A DNA stretch of 64,000 nucleotides from positions 3,534,001 to 3,598,000 of the forward strand of contig NZ_CP117167.1 of the NCBI RefSeq assembly GCF_028596025.1, written 5' to 3'. The notes under the pieces were generated by a model that worked only from the letters and a program-made list of their open reading frames with translations, made no database searches and was not told where the DNA came from. Positions 36,001 through 46,054 of this stretch are shown one piece after another; the first letter of the stretch is position 1, and each line of letters opens with the position of its first letter. Both the position numbers and the translations under genes were made by a program. This DNA is from Mucilaginibacter jinjuensis (GTDB lineage: Bacteria > Bacteroidota > Bacteroidia > Sphingobacteriales > Sphingobacteriaceae).

Positions 36001-39000
36001 GATGCTGGTTGTAAGGTTGCCGGTTGTAAAGCTTGTACCTGTACCTACTGCACTGCCACCTGTAGCAGTGGTGTACCATTTATAAGTTAAATCTACCTGA
36101 GGGTTAGAAATATTAAGCGTAACCGGCGAACCTGCACAGCTTTCTACCGTAGCACCGTTGGCAACTACAGGAGCGCCCGGTGCAGGTGATATAGTTACCT
36201 GTGCGGTAGCTGCATTAGCACTGGTGCAACCGGTGGCGTTCATGGCAACTAAGTAATAAGTTGTGTTAGCTGTAATGGCACCTGTTACAAAAGGCTGGCC
36301 GGTAAATACTGGCGTAGTTAATGTTGGATTATTGTACCACAGATAAGTAATACCCGGTTGTGGTGAAGCTACCGCCAGTGTTGCATTACCACCCAAACAA
36401 ACAGGTACAGTAGCATTAACCAGGGTTGGATCAGCAGGTAATCCGTTAACAGTAACTGTTACAGATGTACGGGTTGATGGGTTACAATTTCCGGCCTGTG
36501 CAGCTTCTACATAATAAGTTGTATTGGTTGATAATGCCGGTGTGTGGAATTCGGTACCGGTAAATAATAAAGTACCGTTTGTAGCTGCATCGTACCAGCG
36601 ATATACTTCATTCGCTTGTGGGTTTACAATGCTCAACGTTGCAGATGCGCCAGAACATACGCTCAAACTACCAGAAGCTGATTGTATAGTCGGAGGTGTT
36701 GGCGGAGGTACAACGGTGATATCTGTTTGCGTACGGGTTGCACTGGTACAAGTTCCGTTGCTTGCTTCTACATAATAAGTGGCATCGGCAGTAACATTGT
36801 TCAATGTAAGCGTTGTACCTGTAAATACCGGTGTACCACCTGTTGCTACGGTATAGAAGTTATATTGAAGACCGGCTATTGGATTAACAACGCTGATGCT
36901 TGCACTTCCACCGGTACATACGGACGTTGCTGAGGCGCTTAATGTTGGTGCAGCAATTTGTCCGTTAGTGGTTACATTAACAGCTGTACGGCCACCATTA
37001 TTAATACAGCCTGATGCGTTAGATGCCTCTACATAAAAAGTAGTATTGGCTAAAATGGGTTGTGTATTGTAGGATGTACCTTGCGCCAAAGCTGCACCAC
37101 CTGTAGCAGCGGCATACCAACTGTAGGTAACACCTGCTTCAGGGCTTAACACTTGTAAGGTGGCAGATGCTCCAAGACATACACTCACATTGTTGGATAC
37201 TACACCCGGTGCTAATGGACGAGGGTTAACTGTAATAGCACCCGGTGCCCTGGCTGGGCTGGTACAGGTACCATTAGCTAATTCGGCATAATAAGTAACT
37301 GATGAAATTGGCGATACGGTGTAAACCGGGCCTGTAAATACCAGGTTACCGCCAGTTAGTGCATCATACCAGTTCACTGTGTTAGTACCCGCATTGGTAA
37401 CAGTTAAGGTTACCTGATCACCTGAACATGCCGGAGAACCTGTTACACTTACAATGGCGTTAACCGGAGATTGTGTAACGTTTACAGTTGCAGCAACGCG
37501 GTTAGGGTTAGGACAGTTATTGGCCGATCTTGCACTTTGTACATAATATGTAGTGGTTGTTGTTACATTGGTTGCTGTATAAGTATTACCGGTGTGTAGC
37601 AATGTACCACCTGTAGAAGCATCGTACCATTGGTAAATTACCCCTGCACGTGCATTGCTTACGGTAAATGTGGCATCGCTGCCCGAACAAGCATTAATGG
37701 TTGATGTTGCCAATTGTGGTTTTTCAACCTGCTTGCTGGCGTATAGTATATCAACAGAATTGTTTACACCAAGCAAAGCACTGTTTAAGGTAACTACTAC
37801 CCTATCAAACGCAGCTTGTGGCGCAAAGCGAATTAAGGCTGATGTACCATTAGCTAATACTTGTAATTTAATCGCGTTATTATCGAGGAAAATAGCATCA
37901 CCGTTATTGGTAGCACCGTTAAATGATGCAATGCTGATCCTGTTCAACAAGCCTGCTGAAATAATGGCAGCCGGGAAATTTAAGGCTACAGTAACAGAAT
38001 CGCCTACGGTTCCGCTTTCACCAAATATTAAGGTTTGGGCAACATACGAACCGACTGCTCCCACAAGGATATGCAGGTGGCTCACATTGGTAAGATCATT
38101 ATCTACCGCATTGTTCGGATTGTCAACTCCACAACCAGCACATAATGCACCACTGTTTACATCAAAAGTTTGTGATGATGCAAAATCGCAACTGGTAGAA
38201 AATACCGGTATAACATTTACAGTAGCCGCAGTACGTGTGCTACTTGGGCAACCACCTGTTGGGCTAATGCTCTCAGCATAATAGGTTGTAGTTGATGTTA
38301 AAGCTGGGGTAGTAAATGTAGCACCCGTTGCTATTGGTGTGCCACCTGTAGCGGCAGTATACCAGTTAAAGGTTGCACCCGAAGTTGTTGACGACGCTGT
38401 AAGCGTAGCAGTTTGACCGGATTGGATCTGGGCATTTGCCGGATTGATAGCTACAGTTGGCGCTACAGGTAGCGGGTTTACGGTAACATCTGCCTCGGCA
38501 CGGGTTGGGCTAACGCAGGTACCGGCTACGGCTTCTACAAAATAACTTGTATTTGCTGTTAAAGCAGGCGTGGTAAATTGTGCACCTGTAAATACCGGCG
38601 TACCACCTGTTGCAGTAGTGTACCAGTTAAAGGTTACACCTTGTTGTGTTGAAGTTGCACTAAGCACAGCCGGCGAGCCAGAACATACAGCTACTGCATT
38701 TTGTGCCAATACCGGCACTGTAACTGTATTATTAACAGTAGCTGTTACCTGTGTACGTGGTGCCGGGCTTGGGCATGATCCTGCGCCGACAGCTTCAGCA
38801 TAGTAAGAAGTAGTTGCAGTTAAAGCAGGAGTGGTAAATGAATTGCCTGTGCCTACCAGTGTACCGCCGGTTAAAGCATCGTACCAGTTAACTGTTACAC
38901 CGCTTACAGGAGTTGCAGCAAAAGTAGCTGTACTGCCAGAGCAGATGGTAAAGTTATTGGTTGCCACCACCGGTGCTACAGGTATCGGGTTAACAGTTAC

Positions 39001-42000
39001 AGTAACAGGTGTACGCACTGCTTGCGCGCAACCATCAGCTGTTCTGCTGGCTTCGGCATAATAAGTTGTATTGGCATTAAGAACCGGTGTGGTAAATACA
39101 AGGCCTGTTGCTATTGCTGTACCACCGGTTGCTGCTGTGTACCATTTTACGGTTGCATCACTGCTGGCGGTTGCCGTTAGTGTAGTTTGCGATCCGGCAC
39201 AAATATTAGTACCTGTAGATGCGATGGTTGGCGCAGCTACCTCCTGCGTAGCATCATAAACATTTAATGAGCTTAACACTCCAACAGTAGAGTTATTCCT
39301 GATCTCTACCCTGTCGAAATCTGCTGTTGCAGCAAATGCTACTCTGAAAAGGTTTGTTCCGTTTAGTAAAGTAATATGTAATAGTGCGCCGTTTACATTA
39401 AAGCGGTCGTTATTGTATGTTGTACCATTATAGGTAGCGATGCTGATGTTAGAAAGTACGCTGATATTAGCCAACGAACCAGGGATACCTAATTCAACAA
39501 CAACACTATCGGCGGCGTGGCCTGTAGCAGCAAAGCGAAGTGTTTGGCCTACGTAAGCACCAACCAAGCCAACGGTAGTATTTAATTGAGAGAAGGTGTT
39601 TCTATCGTTATCTACTGCACCGGCAGCATTGTTAACGCTACATCCTATACAAACCAGGCCGTTAACATCTGTGGTTTGCGCTATGGCAGCGTCGCAGGCA
39701 ACCGGGTTAACACCGGTTTGGGTTACTACTACATTGGCAGGTGCCCTTGTTGCAGATACAGCGCCTGTTGCAGGTACGGTGGCTTCGGCATAAAAAGTGG
39801 TATTGGCAAACTCGGCAGGTGTGTTATAAGTTGCACCTGTAAAAATTGGTGTGCCGCCTGTTGCAGTTGTGTACCAGTTAAACACTGCACCCGGTGTGGT
39901 TGAAGATGCGGTGAATGTGGTAGTCTGGCCTGGGTTAATAGTTTGCGTTGGCGGTGTAACTGTAATATCAGGTATTACTATAGGGTTTACAGTTACGTTA
40001 ACCGGGGTACGGGTTGGCGATACGCAACTGCCCGATGCACTCTCGGCATAATAAATTGCATTGTTTGTTAACGGAGGCGTAGTAAATGTACTGCCTGTAG
40101 CTACCGGCGTGCCGCCTGTTGCTGCAGTATACCAGTTAATAGTTGCATTGGTTGGCGGAGTTGCAACCAGTGTAGCAGTTTGTCCGCTGGTGATGGTTAC
40201 GTTGTTTGCAGCCACCGTTGGTGCCGCAGGTGTATTATCAACCAATATAGATACCGGGAAACGTACCGGACTAACACAACCATTGCGCGAATATTCTACA
40301 TAATACGTTGTGTTGGCGTTTAGCGCAGGAGTATTAAAGTTTGCGCCATTATTTACAACGGTGCCGCCGGTTGGGGCATCGTACCAGGTAAAGGTTCCGC
40401 TGGCTGGTGATGTTATATTTAATGTGGCCGAGCTGCCTTTACAAATCTCAGGACTAAGCGGGTTGATTACCGGCCGCTGGAATATTTGCTGCGCATAGTA
40501 AATTTGCAGGGTACTTATCAATCCGGCTACGCCAGAGTTTAACCGGATGGTTACCCTGTCATAAGCTCCTGTTGCGGGTATAGTCACAACATAACGACCA
40601 GTACCGCCGCCTAATAATCTCACCTTAATGAGTGAGTTATCTAAATTGTAAGTAGCTACCTGTGTTGCGCCGTTGTATACAATTACCTGTACTGAACTTG
40701 CAACCCCGGCAGTTAATAAATTAGCGTTTGATTGTAAGCCTAATTTAATGGTATCGCCTGCCAAACCTGGTTGTTGGAAAACCAGTTGCTGACCAGCATA
40801 GCCTCCAATCAAACCAGCTAAAACGCTAACTGTTGATGCGGTTGTGGTATCGGCATCGGCAGATAAAGCCGGGTTGGTAATGCTGCAACCAATACATAAA
40901 CCATTAACATCCTGTGTTTGTACATTGGCAAAGCTACATGGTGTATTATTATTAATAGTAACGTTAATAGTAATTGCCGTTCTGTTAACAGATGTACAAC
41001 CAGTACTGTTGCTACCACTCACGTAATAAGTAGTTGGCGCATACAGTAACGGTGTAGTGTAAGTATTGCCTGTAAATACAGGAGTAGCTGCAGTGGCCGA
41101 TGTATACCAATTGTAATTTACGCCTGTTTGCGCATTGGTTACATTGATAGTTGCCGCCTGCCCCGCTGTTACCGTTGTATTATTGGCAGATAATGTTGGA
41201 TCGGCCGGAAGTGGTGATACGGTAACATTTGCCTGCGCACGCGCTGTACTGCTGCAACCTGTGGCATTTACAGCCTCTACATAATAACTGGTATTGTTGT
41301 GTAAAGCCGGCGTGGTAAAGTTAGTACCTGTACCTAAAAGCGTTCCGCCTGTTGATGTGCCGTACCAGTTATAAGTTAAACCGGCAACGGGGTTATCAAC
41401 CGCCAACACCGCATTTGCACCATCGCATATCATTGGGTTAGGTGTAGTAATTACCGGTGTGGCTGGTAAAGTGCTTATTGTTGCAGTTACCGGTGTACGC
41501 GCCGGGCTGGTACAAGTGCCGCCCGAAACGGCTTCGGCATAATAAGTTGTATTTGCGCTTAATGCAGGTGTAGTAAAACTATTACCAGTGGCTATTGGCG
41601 TTCCGCCAGTTGCCGCGGTATACCAATTTACGGTAACACCCGTAACAGCTGTTGCTGTAAATGTGGCTGTTTGGCCGGGGCAAATGGTTTGAGCATTGTT
41701 GGCAATAACTGGTGCTGTTGGTATTGTGTTTACTATTATGATTACTGGCGTACGGTCTGATGCATCGGTACAACCGGTACGGTTAGCCTGCACATAATAA
41801 GTAGTAGTTGAATTTAGTGGGCCGGCAGTAAAACTTGTACCTGTAGCTACCGGGCTACCGCCGGTTGCGGTAGTGTACCAGGTAAAAGTAGTATTTGGAA
41901 CAGCTGTAACAGTTAACGCCGCCGAACCTCCTGTACAAAGCTGTACATTGTTTGTTACTATGTTATTAAATTTAACAATAGGCCTTGGGATAACCCGTTG

Positions 42001-43029
42001 TACTTCATACAAATTCATGGTTGATAGCACATTGGCTAACCCTCCCCCTAAGGTAACCTGCACCCTGTCGAAAGTGCTTGTTGGTGCAAAAGTTACCGTT
42101 TGCAAGCCAGTGGCCCCATCGAGCAGCCTCAGTGTTAATAATCCGCCGCTTAAACTTTGTGTATCGTTGTTACTTGTATTACCATTGAATGTGGTTACCG
42201 AGATATGGCTGGTTACCCCCGCATCAATTAACGCCTGCGGAAGTGATATGGTTAAGCGAACAGAATCGCCTATGGTAGATACGTTTGAAAAGATGGCTGT
42301 TTCTGTTGCAGCAGCCCCCGCCAAACCTATGCCGGCGTTCAATGTTGCTGCCGTGGCTGGGTTGCCATCTATCGCATTTTGCGGGTTTTGTACTCCGCCT
42401 ATCCCTAAATTGCCAAGGCCGAGCAGGTTGGATGAGATCCCATCCAATTCATCAAATGCAGTGTTACAGGCAACCGCCCCGCTTACGGGGTAAAATGCCT
42501 CATATAAATAAATTGTGTTTAACGCACCGACTAAACCTCCGTTGAGTGTTACCCTTACCCTGTCGTACTGCTGCGTTGGCGTAAACGTTAATTCTGTCTG
42601 ATTATTATTAGCCAGCAAGGTTATCAAACTACTGGCCGAAATGGGTGAACCAATTGCAGTGCCATTGTTGTATGCCTGCACGGTGATTGCACCCAAAGCC
42701 TGCACACTGAGCAAATTGTTGCCGCTCCCCAATTTGATGGATACCGGGGTATTTGCAGGCACTTTTGTAGTAGGTGCGCCGGGAAATAATAATTCTTCCC
42801 AGGTTGATGCTCCCACGCCAACGCCAACATTCAGCGTTGAAAAAGTTTGCAAATTACCATCGGCTGCGCTACCCGGATTGGTTACCGTACAACCGAGACA
42901 GAGTACACTTGAAGATCCGGTTTGTGTGGATGAAGCAAAGGTTCGCTGGGCGACCGCATTGCTTGTTATTCCTGTTAATAAGCAGATTATGAGCAGGAAG
43001 CACGAGGTGATAAAGGTAAAAACTTTCAT
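33019..43029 (-). CDS. Giant Ig-repeat adhesin with type IX (CHU_C) sorting domain
   Basis: The 3336-residue product has a signal peptide ending NAVAQ. By eye it contains about 27 Ig-like units of the CHU_C-associated Ig_7 type, each with a core close to NWYTAATGGTPIATG and TTYYVEA. Five discoidin-like modules of about 150 residues are interspersed (one pair at the N-terminus, three internal), each with a CIGC-like motif, a DRVxVxL strand and an LYEAQ-like end. Near the C-terminus come a fibronectin-like domain (FTWNNVSGASSYQVSLDNGA) and the type B sorting domain (FVPNAFTPNGDGKNDILSVY, WGEMQFHSN, PVGVYVYYIEA). It is a cell-surface or secreted fibre, SprB-like in role, for adhesion or gliding. 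Units 17-20 and 21-24 form a tandem higher-order duplication. Confidence 0.93.
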   Translation of the reverse strand: MKVFTFITSCFLLIICLLTGITSNAVAQRTFASSTQTGSSSVLCLGCTVTNPGSAADGNLQTFSTLNVGVGVGASTWEELLFPGAPTTKVPANTPVSIKLGSGNNLLSVQALGAITVQAYNNGTAIGSPISASSLITLLANNNQTELTFTPTQQYDRVRVTLNGGLVGALNTIYLYEAFYPVSGAVACNTAFDELDGISSNLLGLGNLGIGGVQNPQNAIDGNPATAATLNAGIGLAGAAATETAIFSNVSTIGDSVRLTISLPQALIDAGVTSHISVTTFNGNTSNNDTQSLSGGLLTLRLLDGATGLQTVTFAPTSTFDRVQVTLGGGLANVLSTMNLYEVQRVIPRPIVKFNNIVTNNVQLCTGGSAALTVTAVPNTTFTWYTTATGGSPVATGTSFTAGPLNSTTTYYVQANRTGCTDASDRTPVIIIVNTIPTAPVIANNAQTICPGQTATFTATAVTGVTVNWYTAATGGTPIATGNSFTTPALSANTTYYAEAVSGGTCTSPARTPVTATISTLPATPVITTPNPMICDGANAVLAVDNPVAGLTYNWYGTSTGGTLLGTGTNFTTPALHNNTSYYVEAVNATGCSSTARAQANVTVSPLPADPTLSANNTTVTAGQAATINVTNAQTGVNYNWYTSATAATPVFTGNTYTTPLLYAPTTYYVSGSNSTGCTSVNRTAITINVTINNNTPCSFANVQTQDVNGLCIGCSITNPALSADADTTTASTVSVLAGLIGGYAGQQLVFQQPGLAGDTIKLGLQSNANLLTAGVASSVQVIVYNGATQVATYNLDNSLIKVRLLGGGTGRYVVTIPATGAYDRVTIRLNSGVAGLISTLQIYYAQQIFQRPVINPLSPEICKGSSATLNITSPASGTFTWYDAPTGGTVVNNGANFNTPALNANTTYYVEYSRNGCVSPVRFPVSILVDNTPAAPTVAANNVTITSGQTATLVATPPTNATINWYTAATGGTPVATGSTFTTPPLTNNAIYYAESASGSCVSPTRTPVNVTVNPIVIPDITVTPPTQTINPGQTTTFTASSTTPGAVFNWYTTATGGTPIFTGATYNTPAEFANTTFYAEATVPATGAVSATRAPANVVVTQTGVNPVACDAAIAQTTDVNGLVCIGCSVNNAAGAVDNDRNTFSQLNTTVGLVGAYVGQTLRFAATGHAADSVVVELGIPGSLANISVLSNISIATYNGTTYNNDRFNVNGALLHITLLNGTNLFRVAFAATADFDRVEIRNNSTVGVLSSLNVYDATQEVAAPTIASTGTNICAGSQTTLTATASSDATVKWYTAATGGTAIATGLVFTTPVLNANTTYYAEASRTADGCAQAVRTPVTVTVNPIPVAPVVATNNFTICSGSTATFAATPVSGVTVNWYDALTGGTLVGTGNSFTTPALTATTSYYAEAVGAGSCPSPAPRTQVTATVNNTVTVPVLAQNAVAVCSGSPAVLSATSTQQGVTFNWYTTATGGTPVFTGAQFTTPALTANTSYFVEAVAGTCVSPTRAEADVTVNPLPVAPTVAINPANAQIQSGQTATLTASSTTSGATFNWYTAATGGTPIATGATFTTPALTSTTTYYAESISPTGGCPSSTRTAATVNVIPVFSTSCDFASSQTFDVNSGALCAGCGVDNPNNAVDNDLTNVSHLHILVGAVGSYVAQTLIFGESGTVGDSVTVALNFPAAIISAGLLNRISIASFNGATNNGDAIFLDNNAIKLQVLANGTSALIRFAPQAAFDRVVVTLNSALLGVNNSVDILYASKQVEKPQLATSTINACSGSDATFTVSNARAGVIYQWYDASTGGTLLHTGNTYTATNVTTTTTYYVQSARSANNCPNPNRVAATVNVTQSPVNAIVSVTGSPACSGDQVTLTVTNAGTNTVNWYDALTGGNLVFTGPVYTVSPISSVTYYAELANGTCTSPARAPGAITVNPRPLAPGVVSNNVSVCLGASATLQVLSPEAGVTYSWYAAATGGAALAQGTSYNTQPILANTTFYVEASNASGCINNGGRTAVNVTTNGQIAAPTLSASATSVCTGGSASISVVNPIAGLQYNFYTVATGGTPVFTGTTLTLNNVTADATYYVEASNGTCTSATRTQTDITVVPPPTPPTIQSASGSLSVCSGASATLSIVNPQANEVYRWYDAATNGTLLFTGTEFHTPALSTNTTYYVEAAQAGNCNPSTRTSVTVTVNGLPADPTLVNATVPVCLGGNATLAVASPQPGITYLWYNNPTLTTPVFTGQPFVTGAITANTTYYLVAMNATGCTSANAATAQVTISPAPGAPVVANGATVESCAGSPVTLNISNPQVDLTYKWYTTATGGSAVGTGTSFTTGNLTTSITYYAEAVNSTGCTSDTRTAVTIDVNQLPVAPVVTAQGGSTTPSVCSGRSTVLTATSTTANVIFNWYTAATGGTPIFTGATYTTDPLTANTTFYVEAVTSTGSCPSATRTAVQVTISNTTATAPQVNAADLTACQNSTTTIHVLNPDPATTYNWYTASTGGSPIFTGSAYTTPQLTVNTTYYVEAVNPTSCNPSARTTAAVTVNGLPADPTLVTANMPVCMGSTAALAVASPQPGITYQWFDDAGLTHQVATGANFTTPVINANTTYYLRAVNGNGCNSANTAIAQVTISTAPTAPIIANGSTVESCAGASVTLTISNPQSGFVYNWYAAATGGSPVNTGISFNTAALTTGVTYYAEAVNATGCISGTRTPVVIDVNPIPAAPVVTAQGGSATPSVCSGSSAVLTATSTTPNVNFNWYTAATGGTPVYMGATYTTDPLTANTTFYVEAVSNSGGCVSTTRTAIQVTINNTIATQPVVNTADLNICQNNSTTIHVTNPDASTVYNWYTAATGGTPIFTGTAYTTAVLSANTTYYVEAVSSQNCSPSTRLAATVTVVPQPATPVPTNATMTACTGNPVTLTVSSPQLGITYNWYDSPSKNNLLGTGPSYTTGTITANATFYVDATNGSCTSPSVGSVQVSVSPIPATPMLVNATVPTCTSSQVTLSVSSPMSGFTYNWYTAATGGSPVYTGTDFTTPVLSANTTFYVEAVNAGGCSSPTRATATVTVSGAPTAPVIAGNTIVCPGSTATLTATSADPNAVITWYAAATGGTALATGASFTTPAINAATTYYAQATNAGGCSSTTRSPAMIQVYAAPTAPVVTATVTATSVTFTWNNVSGASSYQVSLDNGATFITPSSGITGLTEIVSNLQPNHNISIIVKAIGSSPCLLSAVSNAITAITQNPLGDDVFVPNAFTPNGDGKNDILSVYSNAIQKLDMWVYDQWGEMQFHSNTQASGWDGTYKGKPQPVGVYVYYIEATMQDGQVVKKKGTINLIR
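34350..36450 (-). repeat. Tandem 1.05-kb higher-order repeat in adhesin gene
   Basis: Four successive Ig units (beginning NGLPADPTLV, VESCAG, TAQGGS and NAADLTACQN) recur in the same order. The block starting near 36450 is repeated starting near 35400, a period of about 1.05 kb (about 350 codons). The copies differ at scattered residues, so the duplication is not brand-new. Confidence 0.75.
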
Positions 43030-43223
43030 AAGGCACGTCGGTGAAAAAATATTTATACATATCTACGACGTACTTTAAAATAGTGTTAGGAACACTTTAT
43101 TCATGATATTCAGGAGCTGTTCATTTTAGTTATTTTAAGATTTTTAAATCCGGAACGTAATAAATTTCGTAGGCGATCAAACCATTGCAATTATGCTGCC
43201 TGTTTTTAAAATTATTGCACAAA

Positions 43224-43250
43224 AAAAGCCCGCAAAAAAGCGGGCTTTAA
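43224..43250 (-). terminator. Terminator of the STAND-like ATPase gene
   Basis: AAAGCCCGC and GCGGGCTTT form a 9-bp stem (43225-43233 with 43240-43248). Read on the minus strand a T-run follows. It stands just after the stop of the ATPase gene and upstream of the giant adhesin gene, insulating the two. Confidence 0.88.
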
Positions 43251-43269
43251 CAAAATTATTGATCGATGA

Positions 43270-45837
43270 TCAGGACATTATCTTCTCTCCTGCGGTGTAA
43301 TAATTAAACAGGTAGCATTGTGGGTTAAAACTGGTAGAATGCAGGTATTTTTTAAACTTCATATAAGCAGCCCTGTTCAGATCAGACATTTTATTGAAAT
43401 TCTCATACTCGAGATAATAAGACAGCGTATTGGCTTTAAGTAGCTTATAACCAGACTTCTCTGTGTTATTGATCATTTTTTCGATAACCCGCTTCAGATA
43501 GTCGATATCACTATGATATTGAAGTGCGTGGGCTGATAATAAATCAAGACAAGCCCGCATGTAAGGTGTATATTTAAGATGATCGACCTTATAATTTTTC
43601 TGTAGTTCGGTATAGATCTGAAGCCCCGTTTCAACATCACCGGCAGCAAAATAAGTATCAGCAAGCCCTATTTGAAGGAAGAAATGGTACGTTAAATTGT
43701 GTGTGCCCCCAACATTATTATAATGATTAAGCTGAGTAATAAACCTAATCATCTTCGATTTATTATTTGACAAAGACAGTGTGGTTAAAGCCAGCAGATA
43801 CAAAACATTATTTGAGCCGATCGGGTTATTTTTTGCAGATGGCCCGTTAAACAAAAAGCGGGTGATTTGCACCAATGCCCTTTTAGGTATTACACCAAAT
43901 TTAAAGTAACTGTAAATAGTTTCAACACAGTAAAGAGGATTGATCGGAAAGTCGACAAAAGCCTCGTCAGGGAATCTTCTTAATATTTTTATACGCTCTT
44001 CTAATGCCTCGCTGTTAAGCTGGATAATATAAACGATGGATAGACAGGTATTGATCCATATTTTTAAAGTTTCATTTAAATTGAGCGTTAAAAGCTCCTT
44101 TAATGCCTGTTCGTACTCAAGTGATACAAACTCGTACCCAAAAAAGTAATTGAATATGCCATTCTGATCGGCAAAGAATATTTCACCCACTTTGGCATCT
44201 GCAGGAAGCAGAAAATTTCTTTTAATAAGGCTGCTTAAAAATGTGAGCAGTATTGCCCTTTCGGAAGCATACAGGTCAATTTTATGCAGGTGGGTAAATA
44301 TCTGGTATTGCTTATTTTTAACCCCATTAAATATGCACCATTTAAGTACCATAACCCTGTACTCTGGTATTATCGTATCCGATATTTTGAGGCATAACTC
44401 ACTATTATAGTCGCCGCAATCATGCAATAATTGGGCGGCCATTACAGCTGCAAATAACCGTTTATTGGTAAATTCAATGTACTCATCGTACATGGCCTCT
44501 TTGCAACGATTTAACTCGCGCAAAAAGCCTATACTAATCAGGTCATTATATGCATCCCTGTAAGTTTTTAAATGATCGTAGATCTTTAGCTTGTCTATTA
44601 AAAATTTCCCGTCTTTAAATTGGCCGTTAGCTATCAGTATCCTAAGTAATAAAACCTTTTCAGTAGTAAATTTCCCTGCATAAATCTTATCAAATATATA
44701 AGATGAGATCACCTCATAAATCCTGAAATGATCCAGCTCATCTAAAAGGAAATCGGTATGGTTTTTCTGATAATAGTACTGGAAAAACAAAGGATAACTA
44801 AAAAATGCGGATACCTCTGGATGTAGCACATCAGGTATTTTTATAGCCGGGTTAATGCGCCTGCAAAGTTCTTTAATTTCATGAGTGCTGAATACCGGCA
44901 CGTTTCTTTCCTCGTGCTCATCGCTCATAAAACCAATAAACCATTCATCCATGCGGTTATCAAGCAAAAGTCTCCGTTTGCAGGTAATCCATGAAGCCGA
45001 ACGCATAGTTAATATCAACTTAAAACCAGGCCAGTCACTACTGATTGCTAAAAAATCAAGCAGCATACTAAATAACAAATCTAATTGCTCAGTCTTAAAA
45101 ACATTGCCATCAAACTCATCTATTATCAGGTAAAAGTTATTGTGTCTTAACCCGTCGATATCTACTATCGTATCAAAACCATTACCTGCAGGTAAACCCA
45201 TTAAAGCCAAAAGCCAGTCAGTTAAATTGATACCCGGCGAAAGCCCCATTAATACCTTGCTATTTAAAAAAAGCACAACATCAGTATTATGGGTAACCAG
45301 CATTTTGTTAAGGTGCGATTCGACCCATCGGCATAAACCAATTGTTTTACCATAGCCTGCCGGCGATGTTAAAATGGTTGCGCGGTACTCTCCTGCCAAA
45401 AAAACATCCAGATGCTCATTAATGCTTTCTCTTTCAATAGTTAAATTAAATGGGATTACTGATTTATTTTTTAACGCCTGGAGCGTATTGTGCGTAGTTT
45501 TACGCAAAACATCAAGTACATCACTTGTCTTCTCAACAGACTTTGCCTGGGGCTTAATCTGCTTTTTAGAATGTTCATCGCAAAAATAATCCCATGAAGA
45601 ATAGCCGCAATATTCCGAAAGCAGGTTTAATGTATAAAGTGATGGTACAGAACTGCTTAATGCAAAACCATATATCCTTTTTATAGTGGTATCGCTTATT
45701 TGCTTTCTGGTTTGTTTAGAAATGTTAAGCGCTAACAGCTGACAATCAGAGGGGGTAATAATTGTTAATCCTGCTTTATCTAATACTTCTTGCTTCAACT
45801 GTTCGAAAACATAAGGCAATACAATTCGCATGGGCAA
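43270..45837 (-). CDS. STAND-like ATPase with N-terminal regulatory domain
   Basis: The 855-residue product lacks a signal peptide. Residues about 25-85 form a small helical domain (TIKRIYGFALSSSVPSLYTL, LLSEYCGYSSWDYF) that I associate with Bacteroidota regulatory proteins. From about 130 an NTPase domain follows: P-loop ILTSPAGYGKTIGLCRWVES (Ser in place of the usual first Gly/Ala), Walker B NFYLIIDEFDGNVF, then a sensor-like LILTMRSASWITCKRRLLLD. The C-terminal 450 residues are helical, probably TPR-like (ETGLQIYTELQKNY). This is the layout of STAND signalling ATPases, used in regulation or in anti-phage sensing. No effector nuclease, TIR or protease is fused. It is monocistronic with its own terminator, so its job cannot be read from neighbours. 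Confidence 0.7.
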   Translation of the reverse strand: MPMRIVLPYVFEQLKQEVLDKAGLTIITPSDCQLLALNISKQTRKQISDTTIKRIYGFALSSSVPSLYTLNLLSEYCGYSSWDYFCDEHSKKQIKPQAKSVEKTSDVLDVLRKTTHNTLQALKNKSVIPFNLTIERESINEHLDVFLAGEYRATILTSPAGYGKTIGLCRWVESHLNKMLVTHNTDVVLFLNSKVLMGLSPGINLTDWLLALMGLPAGNGFDTIVDIDGLRHNNFYLIIDEFDGNVFKTEQLDLLFSMLLDFLAISSDWPGFKLILTMRSASWITCKRRLLLDNRMDEWFIGFMSDEHEERNVPVFSTHEIKELCRRINPAIKIPDVLHPEVSAFFSYPLFFQYYYQKNHTDFLLDELDHFRIYEVISSYIFDKIYAGKFTTEKVLLLRILIANGQFKDGKFLIDKLKIYDHLKTYRDAYNDLISIGFLRELNRCKEAMYDEYIEFTNKRLFAAVMAAQLLHDCGDYNSELCLKISDTIIPEYRVMVLKWCIFNGVKNKQYQIFTHLHKIDLYASERAILLTFLSSLIKRNFLLPADAKVGEIFFADQNGIFNYFFGYEFVSLEYEQALKELLTLNLNETLKIWINTCLSIVYIIQLNSEALEERIKILRRFPDEAFVDFPINPLYCVETIYSYFKFGVIPKRALVQITRFLFNGPSAKNNPIGSNNVLYLLALTTLSLSNNKSKMIRFITQLNHYNNVGGTHNLTYHFFLQIGLADTYFAAGDVETGLQIYTELQKNYKVDHLKYTPYMRACLDLLSAHALQYHSDIDYLKRVIEKMINNTEKSGYKLLKANTLSYYLEYENFNKMSDLNRAAYMKFKKYLHSTSFNPQCYLFNYYTAGEKIMS

Positions 45838-46054
45838 TTATGGTGTTATAATCCCAAGATGTATCTTCTCACAATACAGTACCTGGAATAAGGTTTAATT
45901 CGGCTAACTGGTGTTATAAATATAGCAGTATTCTTATTACAATAACAATATAGTAGATTAAATTAGCAATTAATAAAATAAATTATTTTTTAAATTACTA
46001 TTGGCGCTCTTATAGATTACAACTATAGTTAAAGAAAATAAATTTTCATTTGTT

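Noticed and set aside
33019..43029. Regular repeats suggestive of a CRISPR array, and many open frames on the plus strand
   Set aside because: The repeats are about 240 bp protein-coding Ig units, not short repeats with spacers; plus-strand frames are shadows of Thr/Ala/Val-rich codons and lack starts, signals or sensible proteins.
43270..45837. Complete anti-phage defence system
   Set aside because: Only a STAND-like ATPase is present; no nuclease, TIR, protease or other effector gene is linked to it.
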